Below, one piece after another: positions 56,302 through 64,000 of a DNA stretch of 64,000 nucleotides; the first letter of the stretch is position 1; the number at the start of each line of letters is the position of its first letter. The stretch comes from Rhodocollybia butyracea (lineage: Eukaryota; Basidiomycota; Agaricomycetes; Agaricales; Omphalotaceae): positions 186,001 through 250,000 of the forward strand of contig JADNRY010000055.1 of NCBI GenBank assembly GCA_015501585.1, given 5' to 3'. The position numbers were made by a program, and so were the translations under genes. The notes below the pieces were generated by a model that was not told the DNA's origin, searched no databases, and was given only the letters and a program-made list of their open reading frames with translations.

Positions 56302-57300
56302 TCAAAAAGTGAGATGTGGGTCAACCCAGGCCATGTACAAGATCACACCCTCCCGTGGAGGGAGGCAGCCGATGGCTGAGTCTAAAGCAAAGGACGCCTG
56401 AGCAACATTCCTTGCCTTGGAAGCTTTTGGGCTATAGTGTGCTGCAAGAACATATCGATGAGTTGACACAAAGTGCAGACCAACGTACTTGTAACTGAGG
56501 ACCAGCTCAATTGGGTTACCATCTATCAGAAACACTGGGAGCCTCCTTGGTGGAGTTGCAACTACACCAGGAGAAGAACACGTCAAGCTTTGCCTGAAGC
56601 CCCTCGGGTGTCATGGACCATATAGCCACATTGTCTGCTTGCTCCACATGAGAGACCACCCTAGCATTCAGGTAGGTATCATCGACATGGACAGGAACTT
56701 TTAGGTCAGAGAAATAGACATTCCAGAGCGTTGGTGAAAGGGTATCACCTGTGAGAACCCCTATGAGACTGCGAAATGCCACAGAGACCTGACCGCCATG
56801 CCGCAAAACATAGGTTATATGAGCATAGAGAAGCCAGAGCCAGTCAAACAGGGGACCTGACATACCATACCTGAAGAGCTTCATCCAGAGCGTCGGTATG
56901 TCTGTAGAGGGGAAGGCATTTCGGAGGTTGATAAAGGCAACATACAGAGAATTTCCTTGTGCCTGGGCTTCTTCAATGGCACAGCATAGGATGAAAGAAT
57001 TGTTGTGAGTCCTATACCCCTCCCGGAAACCGTTCTGAGTGTCAGGCAGGATATCCACTGCATCTGCCCATGCCTTGACCCGAAGGTCAACAATTAGTGT
57101 GAGCATCTTCAGTAGACAGGACTCCAGCCCAATGATGCAATAGTTGTTGGGTCATCAGCGTTCAGCCCGACCTTGAGGATACCGACAAGAACAGTGGTGA
57201 ACCATTGCTGTGGTGCGTCTAGGTCAAAAATACAACAATTGAACAGAGCCGCCAAAACATTGTTCGGGATGCGCTTGATCTGGCGATAGGAGACAGAGTC
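56302..57300 (-). pseudogene. LINE reverse transcriptase (left), broken
   Basis: Motifs: ILPDTQNGFREGYRTHNNSF, SLYVAFINLRNAFPSTDIPT, RSLIGVLTGDTLSPTLWNVY and HVEQADNVAIWS, where the catalytic ADD reads ADN. Upstream of 57107 the frame is broken by one missing C at the GGG complement (57149-57151), compared with the right copy. A further break near 56530-56570 precedes LPVFLIDGNPIELV and SYKYVGLHFVSTHRY. Confidence 0.8.
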
Positions 57301-57322
57301 TATACCCCGGGCACTCTTTGAG

Positions 57323-58651
57323 CTATGTTGGCAAGGAGGACGACCTTGCTGCAGTGCTAGCCATCAAGAGCAAGGCACAGTGCCGGGCATTGTCCTTCCT
57401 TTGGATCAGGCGAAACGCAACTGGAGCAATACGGGCATGCATATGCGACACAATGATTTTCAAGACATCACTGTGTGCACAATCCCAAGCATGCTCTGCA
57501 TTGTCTGCCACCCAGTAGCATAGAGACCGAATGAGATACTCAGAAGAGGAGTACACCACAAGGCAATGGTCAGGCATCTCAGCAGCCCCCTGCAGCACTG
57601 CTAACATAGCACACAGAATAGCCCGACTCACAGTTGGGCAAGGGATTGCAGCAAGGCGGTGAGCTGAGTTCCGCAGATTGTTCTCCCCCCAGTTGACCGC
57701 AAAGCCCGCACGAGAGGGTTCAGCACCACCCCGCAAGGAACACACCGCTAAATAGACAGTGACAGCTTTCATATTGGCATAGACCGGGCCATACAGAGAG
57801 TCAATTGCCTCCATGGTCGAACGGTGAGAGCACATCGCCTCCTGAAGTAGGTGATCCAGTTCTGTTATAGGGTGTTGCAGGGCAGCATGTGGAGAGGCGG
57901 CCTCTGTTTCATGCTGGGGGCTCGACACTGTGAGCGGATGGTAGGGGATAGGCAATTCCAAGGCGGCATGATTGGACAGGGTAGACCTCAACACATGCAA
58001 CACCCTATCCTGGAGCCCAGGTAATACTGACCTTGAGACAAGAGCATAGTCAATGACAGACGCCCCCATAGGCTGGAAGGATGTAAGCTTGCCGGGGGAG
58101 TCATGTTCAAAGCGCGAGCCATTGAGCACTTCAAGGCTGTTGTTCCTGCAGAGCTGGAGGAGCCAGGCACCACGCGAGTTAGAGACTGAGTCACTTGACA
58201 TTTGTGCAGGGCTTCCATCACTAGCCACCTTACCACCTATGCGGCCATTGAGATCCCCGAGCACATAAAGGGGCTTGGGCCCCGCTGAGTATATTGCAAT
58301 GATACCTGCCAGAACCTCCTGTGGGTCAACCCCCGACCAGTCACCAAAATACGAGCCAGTGGGGAGAAGGTATGCCCCAACCATGAAAGCATCCAGCGTC
58401 TCAAGGACCACCACATCGGGAGCACTATGCTCAGAGCGGACAGTGATACCCAGGCCTGTCCGAAAGAGAGCTGCTGCCCCTCCCCAAGCACGCTTGAGGT
58501 CTGAGCGGTCTGGGCGAGGCAGTGACACAATATCGTAACCATGTGGCAGTGGCAAGGTATCTTCTTCCCCAGGCCTCAGCCAAGTCTCCAACAGAAGGGC
58601 AACATCAAAAGTAGTGACATAGGTCAAGAAAGCTGGGTCCCAAATCTTCAA
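57323..58651 (-). CDS. LINE endonuclease with C-terminal dead RNase H-like domain (left)
   Basis: 442-codon frame without an ATG. An exonuclease-endonuclease-phosphatase fold occupies the first 235 residues: LLLETWLRPGEED, YVLGDLNGRIGG (GDxN) and STLSNHAALELPIP (SNH/SDH). Residues 295-435 line up with RNase HI: AGFAVNWGENNLRNSAHRL, SRAILCAMLAVLQG, LVVYSSSEYLIRSLCYW and VAFRLIQRKDNARH. The catalytic acids are gone (YLAVCS for YTDGS, RAIL for RAEL, SSSEY for SDSEY). Both domains share one frame, upstream of the RT. The mirrored copy is at 61294-62622. Confidence 0.8.
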   Translation of the reverse strand: MKIWDPAFLTYVTTFDVALLLETWLRPGEEDTLPLPHGYDIVSLPRPDRSDLKRAWGGAAALFRTGLGITVRSEHSAPDVVVLETLDAFMVGAYLLPTGSYFGDWSGVDPQEVLAGIIAIYSAGPKPLYVLGDLNGRIGGKVASDGSPAQMSSDSVSNSRGAWLLQLCRNNSLEVLNGSRFEHDSPGKLTSFQPMGASVIDYALVSRSVLPGLQDRVLHVLRSTLSNHAALELPIPYHPLTVSSPQHETEAASPHAALQHPITELDHLLQEAMCSHRSTMEAIDSLYGPVYANMKAVTVYLAVCSLRGGAEPSRAGFAVNWGENNLRNSAHRLAAIPCPTVSRAILCAMLAVLQGAAEMPDHCLVVYSSSEYLIRSLCYWVADNAEHAWDCAHSDVLKIIVSHMHARIAPVAFRLIQRKDNARHCALLLMASTAARSSSLPT

Positions 58652-58858
58652 GGTCAGTCAGCTATGAATGTTCCATGCAATCAGACAAAGACTTAATTAT
58701 GAGACCATTGTTAACAAACACACATATATTTAGAGTAGTAGGGCCCGCTTACACTTGCGGATTTTCGAAGACAGTCATAGTAGTAGTACAATCAACACCA
58801 GGCAAGGTACTAATTATAGAATATTAAAATATGAAGTAGAACATTTCCATAGGCAGCC

Positions 58859-59960
58859 TCACCATCCAAGAGCATTCATATTTGAGACTGCCATAGTACC
58901 CATGGTACCAAAAGGCCCATAGCCCGGCGCAATAATGCTCAGAGATGTGGAGGCACTGCCATTCCTTGGGTGGATGAACTCAAAGCCCACAACATGCTGA
59001 TGAGCTGGTTTTTGGGTAAACAGGACATGGCAACCCCGAACGAGCTCCGGACACTGGTCCCTGATGATACAGGCAAACTGGGACGCCGCCTCTACTGATT
59101 TGAACCTAATGACCAGGTGGGGGGGCATCCCTTTGTCCTTGAAGCGGTAGGCCGCATGCGCCGCACCCAGCGCAGTATTTGTTGCTGCTAGTATCTTCTT
59201 GGCCAATGTCGCATTTGAATCTGTTACACGGACACCTTCCAACAAAACATCCGTCGATGGGGCCTCAAGATGGACACGTTTTGCAGGCGAGTGGGTTGCG
59301 TCTGTGAGAGCATGCTTGGTGCCTGCGGTATAGGTGGAGAGGTACAGTGCCAGCGCAGAGCCATAGATGGGAGCCGGAGTACCAGATGACAATGAGGGGA
59401 GAGGCTGAACGGTGGCAGCCTGAGAGATGCATCCCCAAAGCTCTGCAACCTCCCTCTCAAGGGCAGGCACCCGGCCACACAACTCAACTATCTCATGACG
59501 AAGTTGCGTAGTAGAAGCTGTCGCCTCTCAGCCCGCATTGAGGATGGAGCAAATTGCCATGTGCATATCATGGAAGTCAGCAAAACCGGCAAGAGTTGTA
59601 GGCATGGGGCTAGGCGACAGATCAGAGGCCACACAACCTGCAGGTGGGCAAGGGTTCGTAACATGAGCATCCAGCGCATTGCATATGGAGTTAGAGACAG
59701 TGGCCAGATCCTGAAAATTATCAAGGACCACACTTCAATCAATGTCTGCCTCCAGGGCCAGGTGGTGAACAAACACAGCCAGGCGACTAATGTTGGCATT
59801 CGTCCGAGTTCGAGCCTGTGTCACAGACTCACTTGAGGGGGGTACAGCAAGTCGGAGATGCTCAAAAGCAGCCCTCTCATCTGGCTCAACTGATACTGCT
59901 GAACTTGGTCCTGCCTCAGGCGGACCCTCTGCTGGCTCCTTACCCTTAGCAGAGGCAGCC
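58859..59960 (-). pseudogene. LINE ORF1 (left), two in-frame TGA stops
   Basis: Frame reads EAASAKGKEPA repeats, then AAFEHLRLAVPPSSESVTQA and, between two TGA stops, DNFQDLATVSNSICNALDAH. After the second stop it runs as LCGRVPALEREVAELWGCIS to NMNALGW. No nucleic-acid-binding motif is clear, though a block with PHLVIRFKSVEAASQFACII suggests an RRM-like or esterase-like ORF1 core. The mirrored frame lies at 59985-61086. Confidence 0.7.
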
Positions 59961-61293
59961 TCTGCTGGCTCCTTACCCTTAGCAGGCTGCCTCTGCTAAG
60001 GGTAAGGAGCCAGCAGAGGGTCCGCCTGAGGCAGGACCAAGTTCAGCAGTATCAGTTGAGCCAGATGAGAGGGCTGCTTTTGAGCATCTCCGACTTGCTG
60101 TACCCCCCTCAAGTGAGTCTGTGACACAGGCTCGAACTCGGACGAATGCCAACATTAGTCGCCTGGCTGTGTTTGTTCACCACCTGGCCCTGGAGGCAGA
60201 CATTGATTGAAGTGTGGTCCTTGATAATTTTCAGGATCTGGCCACTGTCTCTAACTCCATATGCAATGCGCTGGATGCTCATGTTACGAACCCTTGCCCA
60301 CCTGCAGGTTGTGTGGCCTCTGATCTGTCGCCTAGCCCCATGCCTACAACTCTTGCCGGTTTTGCTGACTTCCATGATATGCACATGGCAATTTGCTCCA
60401 TCCTCAATGCGGGCTGAGAGGCGACAGCTTCTACTACGCAACTTCGTCATGAGATAGTTGAGTTGTGTGGCCGGGTGCCTGCCCTTGAGAGGGAGGTTGC
60501 AGAGCTTTGGGGATGCATCTCTCAGGCTGCCACCGTTCAGCCTCTCCCCTCATTGTCATCTGGTACTCCGGCTCCCATCTATGGCTCTGCGCTGGCACTG
60601 TACCTCTCCACCTATACCGCAGGCACCAAGCATGCTCTCACAGACGCAACCCACTCGCCTGCAAAACGTGTCCATCTTGAGGCCCCATCGACGGATGTTT
60701 TGTTGGAAGGTGTCCGTGTAACAGATTCAAATGCGACATTGGCCAAGAAGATACTAGCAGCAACAAATACTGCGCTGGGTGCGGCGCATGCGGCCTACCG
60801 CTTCAAGGACAAAGGGATGCCCCCCCACCTGGTCATTAGGTTCAAATCAGTAGAGGCGGCGTCCCAGTTTGCCTGTATCATCAGGGACCAGTGTCCGGAG
60901 CTCGTTCGGGGTTGCCATGTCCTGTTTACCCAAAAACCAGCTCATCAGCATGTTGTGGGCTTTGAGTTCATCCACCCAAGGAATGGCAGTGCCACCACAT
61001 CTCTGAGCATTATTGCGCCGGGCTATGGGCCTTTTGGTACCATGGGTACTATGGCAGTCTCAAATATGAATGCTCTTGGATGGTGAGGCTGCCTATGGAA
61101 ATGTTCTACTTCATATTTTAATATTCTATAATTAGTACCTTGCCTGGTGTTGATTGTACTACTACTATGACTGTCTTCGAAAATCCGCAAGTGTAAGCGG
61201 GCCCTACTACTCTAAATATATGTGTGTTTGTTAACAATGGTCTCATAATTAAGTCTTTGTCTGATTGCATGGAACATTCATAGCTGACTGACC

Positions 61294-62622
61294 TTGAAGA
61301 TTTGGGACCCAGCTTTCTTGACCTATGTCACTACTTTTGATGTTGCCCTTCTGTTGGAGACTTGGCTGAGGCCTGGGGAAGAAGATACCTTGCCACTGCC
61401 ACATGGTTACGATATTGTGTCACTGCCTCGCCCAGACCGCTCAGACCTCAAGCGTGCTTGGGGAGGGGCAGCAGCTCTCTTTCGGACAGGCCTGGGTATC
61501 ACTGTCCGCTCTGAGCATAGTGCTCCCGATGTGGTGGTCCTTGAGACGCTGGATGCTTTCATGGTTGGGGCATACCTTCTCCCCACTGGCTCGTATTTTG
61601 GTGACTGGTCGGGGGTTGACCCACAGGAGGTTCTGGCAGGTATCATTGCAATATACTCAGCGGGGCCCAAGCCCCTTTATGTGCTCGGGGATCTCAATGG
61701 CCGCATAGGTGGTAAGGTGGCTAGTGATGGAAGCCCTGCACAAATGTCAAGTGACTCAGTCTCTAACTCGCGTGGTGCCTGGCTCCTCCAGCTCTGCAGG
61801 AACAACAGCCTTGAAGTGCTCAATGGCTCGCGCTTTGAACATGACTCCCCCGGCAAGCTTACATCCTTCCAGCCTATGGGGGCGTCTGTCATTGACTATG
61901 CTCTTGTCTCAAGGTCAGTATTACCTGGGCTCCAGGATAGGGTGTTGCATGTGTTGAGGTCTACCCTGTCCAATCATGCCGCCTTGGAATTGCCTATCCC
62001 CTACCATCCGCTCACAGTGTCGAGCCCCCAGCATGAAACAGAGGCCGCCTCTCCACATGCTGCCCTGCAACACCCTATAACAGAACTGGATCACCTACTT
62101 CAGGAGGCGATGTGCTCTCACCGTTCGACCATGGAGGCAATTGACTCTCTGTATGGCCCGGTCTATGCCAATATGAAAGCTGTCACTGTCTATTTAGCGG
62201 TGTGTTCCTTGCGGGGTGGTGCTGAACCCTCTCGTGCGGGCTTTGCGGTCAACTGGGGGGAGAACAATCTGCGGAACTCAGCTCACCGCCTTGCTGCAAT
62301 CCCTTGCCCAACTGTGAGTCGGGCTATTCTGTGTGCTATGTTAGCAGTGCTGCAGGGGGCTGCTGAAATGCCTGACCATTGCCTTGTGGTGTACTCCTCT
62401 TCTGAGTATCTCATTCGGTCTCTATGCTACTGGGTGGCAGACAATGCAGAGCATGCTTGGGATTGTGCACACAGTGATGTCTTGAAAATCATTGTGTCGC
62501 ATATGCATGCCCGTATTGCTCCAGTTGCGTTTCGCCTGATCCAAAGGAAGGACAATGCCCGGCACTGTGCCTTGCTCTTGATGGCTAGCACTGCAGCAAG
62601 GTCGTCCTCCTTGCCAACATAG
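61294..62622 (+). CDS. LINE endonuclease with dead RNase H-like domain (right)
   Basis: Same 442-codon frame as 57323-58651, identical in translation as far as I can see. It has no ATG at its start and follows a TGA closely, so it is likely expressed only as part of a longer, now broken, polyprotein. The frame passes to the RT through a region reading SKSARGIDSVSYRQIKRIPN near 62625-62685, typical of the start of LINE RT domains. Confidence 0.8.
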   Translation: MKIWDPAFLTYVTTFDVALLLETWLRPGEEDTLPLPHGYDIVSLPRPDRSDLKRAWGGAAALFRTGLGITVRSEHSAPDVVVLETLDAFMVGAYLLPTGSYFGDWSGVDPQEVLAGIIAIYSAGPKPLYVLGDLNGRIGGKVASDGSPAQMSSDSVSNSRGAWLLQLCRNNSLEVLNGSRFEHDSPGKLTSFQPMGASVIDYALVSRSVLPGLQDRVLHVLRSTLSNHAALELPIPYHPLTVSSPQHETEAASPHAALQHPITELDHLLQEAMCSHRSTMEAIDSLYGPVYANMKAVTVYLAVCSLRGGAEPSRAGFAVNWGENNLRNSAHRLAAIPCPTVSRAILCAMLAVLQGAAEMPDHCLVVYSSSEYLIRSLCYWVADNAEHAWDCAHSDVLKIIVSHMHARIAPVAFRLIQRKDNARHCALLLMASTAARSSSLPT

Positions 62623-62689
62623 CTCAAAGAGTGCCCGGGGTATAGACTCTGTCTCCTATCGCCAGATCAAGCGCATCCCAAACAATGTT

Positions 62690-63333
62690 TTGGCGGCTCT
62701 GTTCAATTGTTGTATTTTTGACCTAGACGCACCACAGCAATGGTTCACCACTGTTCTTGTCGGTATCCTCAAGGTCGGGCTGAACGCTGATGACCCCAAC
62801 AACTATTGCATCATTGGGCTGGAGTCCTGTCTACTGAAGATGCTCACACTAATTGTTGACCTTCGGGTCAAGGCATGGGCAGATGCAGTGGATATCCTGC
62901 CTGACACTCAGAACGGTTTCCGGGAGGGGTATAGGACTCACAACAATTCTTTCATCCTATGCTGTGCCATTGAAGAAGCCCAGGCACAAGGAAATTCTCT
63001 GTATGTTGCCTTTATCAACCTCCGAAATGCCTTCCCCTCTACAGACATACCGACGCTCTGGATGAAGCTCTTCAGGTATGGTATGTCAGGTCCCCTGTTT
63101 GACTGGCTCTGGCTTCTCTATGCTCATATAACCTATGTTTTGCGGCATGGCGGTCAGGTCTCTGTGGCATTTCGCAGTCTCATAGGGGTTCTCACAGGTG
63201 ATACCCTTTCACCAACGCTCTGGAATGTCTATTTCTCTGACCTAAAAGTTCCTGTCCATGTCGATGATACCTACCTGAATGCTAGGGTGGTCTCTCATGT
63301 GGAGCAAGCAGACAATGTGGCTATATGGTCCAT
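62690..63333 (+). CDS. LINE reverse transcriptase N-terminal half (right)
   Basis: APQQWFTTVLVGILKVGLNA, ADDPNNYCIIGLESCLLKML, then the fingers/palm motifs as in the left copy up to HVEQADNVAIWS. The frame then runs into LTR sequence and is artificial beyond 63333. The catalytic second Asp is replaced by Asn, as in the left copy. Confidence 0.85.
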
Positions 63334-63681
63334 TGTTGGATATTCGGTCCGCGGTATATGGCCGCCGGTATGTACAGCTCCAATACCGAGTAGATATCAG
63401 ACCCGAGTTCTTATCATTTGTTTTAACTTTTATTTCACTGATACGGATTTCTACTTATACTGTACGTATCGACGTTCCCTTCTTTTCCTCAGCCTTCATC
63501 ACTTCTGGCTGAGGTATGTCTATTATACTTATGCTCTATGTCCATTATGCTCATACTGTACCTATAGCTTAGTTGTACATCGTACTAACGTGTCTCTTAG
63601 GTATGGTAATATGATTAAGCCTTCATCACTTCTGGCTGAGCTTAGTTGTACATCGTACTAACGTGTCTCTTAGTTCCAACA
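63334..63681 (+). repeat. 5' LTR of copia 2
   Basis: 348 bp. Internal direct repeats: CTTAGTTGTACATCGTACTA followed by ACGTGTCTCTTAG occurs twice (63569-63601 and 63641-63673), and CCTTCATCACTTCTGGCTGAG occurs twice. Confidence 0.85.
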
Positions 63682-63780
63682 GGTTATGGGCCCCGAGTCC
63701 GCCTGATACAGCCAGCCTTATAGTGATTACCGGAATCGAATCTTTTATCTTCTCTTCCTGCATAACCCTCGTCTCTATCG

Positions 63781-64000
63781 ATGTCTACTACCCCTTCCGC
63801 TCCTACTACCCAACCTACTCAGACTACTTCGAGTACACAGACCACTATGACCGCGCCGACTATTCCGAGTGATTGGACCATCCCTAGTGGTGGAAATTCA
63901 CTCTTCCCTCGTGACACTAAGCTCAAAGGTGAAACGAATTTTTCGTCTTGGTCTGCCGTCTTCCTCGCTGGTGCTCGCACAGTAGGATGTCAGTCTATTT
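63781..64000 (+). CDS. copia 2 Gag, N-terminal part
   Basis: Starts MSTTPSAPTTQPTQTTSSTQ, then SDWTIPSGGNSLFPRDTKLK and GETNFSSWSAVFLAGARTVG, a pattern typical of copia Gag N-termini (LKGxxNFxxW). Open to the window edge. Confidence 0.75.
   Translation, partial: MSTTPSAPTTQPTQTTSSTQTTMTAPTIPSDWTIPSGGNSLFPRDTKLKGETNFSSWSAVFLAGARTVGCQSI

Larger units (their letters stand above)
54393..59960 (-). mobile_element. non-LTR retrotransposon (LINE), left copy, interrupted
   Basis: Read leftwards: ORF1 (58859-59960), endonuclease plus RNase H-like domain (57323-58651), reverse transcriptase (56302-57300) and C-terminal region with a Cys/His motif (54393-55275). A 978-bp TIR element splits the end of the RT frame at 55283-56260. 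Removing it, sense continues as DLSLLSK-LEQIQHMFLRWLL, after a TGA that follows VDPHLTF. The element is inactive: stops in ORF1, a lost catalytic Asp in RT, and frame breaks. The 5' end is cut within a 33-bp tandem repeat. Confidence 0.9.
56613..63333. repeat. giant inverted repeat, 3.35-kb arms, 24-nt spacer
   Basis: Left arm 56613-59960, right arm 59985-63333. Position x pairs with 119945-x over most of its length. The only differences I noticed are one coding change in ORF1 (Ser in the left copy, Thr in the right, near 58948/60997) and one C in a run (CCC against CCCC at 62794-62797). The spacer is one partial unit of the 33-bp repeat at the LINE 5' end. GCAGAGGC-A-GCCTCTGC, an inverted octamer, lies at the turn. 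Confidence 0.95.
59985..63333 (+). mobile_element. LINE, right copy, truncated by a copia insertion
   Basis: Mirror image of the left copy: ORF1 59985-61086 with TGA stops at 60208-60210 and 60415-60417, endonuclease/RNase H-like frame 61294-62622, RT from about 62623. The RT frame is longer and cleaner here (MAALFNCCIFDLDAPQQWFT at 62690 onward) because the C run is complete. The copy stops at 63333, exactly where the next element's LTR begins, so its 3' part probably lies beyond the window. Confidence 0.9.
63334..64000 (+). mobile_element. Ty1/copia element 2, 5' part only
   Basis: LTR 63334-63681 (TGTTGGATATTCGG...CCAACA), then primer site GGTTATGGGCCCCG, the same as in copia 1, then a Gag start. 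The element runs off the window. It has inserted into the right LINE copy. Confidence 0.85.

Noticed and set aside
59946..60000. Twin priming as the cause of the LINE palindrome
   Set aside because: Twin priming inverts a 5' segment but does not duplicate the same 3.3 kb in both orientations.

Overview
The window looks like nuclear DNA of a filamentous basidiomycete, most likely a mushroom-forming agaricomycete. Genes are dense and split by many 47-70 nt GT-AG introns. The protein families fit this: a TEA/ATTS factor, expanded G-alpha subunits, VTC1, a Dap1-like haemoprotein, an F-box protein, a fungal NLR, small secreted proteins, and Ty1/copia and LINE elements of basidiomycete type. I recognised no tRNA, rRNA or CRISPR array.

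The left part (about 1-34 kb) is mainly ordinary host genes: a TEA/ATTS transcription factor, an unknown spliced gene, a bHLH regulator, a secreted BNR_4-type protein, a Dap1/MAPR haemoprotein, a G-alpha subunit divergent from a PPIL3-type cyclophilin over an 87-bp gap, a small unknown protein, a Sis1-type HSP40 with a degraded tandem copy, VTC1, an unknown gene, two tandem small secreted proteins, a putative START/SRPBCC-like protein and an F-box protein. A 1.8-kb non-autonomous LTR element with identical LTRs lies at 4.3-6.1 kb.

From 34 to 54 kb the region turns accessory. It holds a MYND finger, a second G-alpha gene carrying a 5.5-kb Ty1/copia element inside one intron, an NLR-like NTPase, a gene with a possible PD-(D/E)XK core, three related kinase-like genes (two broken) and a COQ9 fragment.

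From 54 kb to the end the DNA is nested transposons. One LINE is interrupted by a 978-bp terminal-inverted-repeat element. The LINE is mirrored by a near-identical inverted copy, giving 3.35-kb arms around a 24-nt spacer. The second copy is cut by the LTR of another copia element that runs off the window.

A recurring technical signal is that many otherwise convincing genes carry a one-base frame break repaired by one extra G or C in a short G/C run. One such run can be compared directly: it differs between the two LINE arms. This suggests under-called homopolymers in the assembly, so several 'frameshifts' here should not be read as biology without read support. All exon models are by eye from splice signals and frame.
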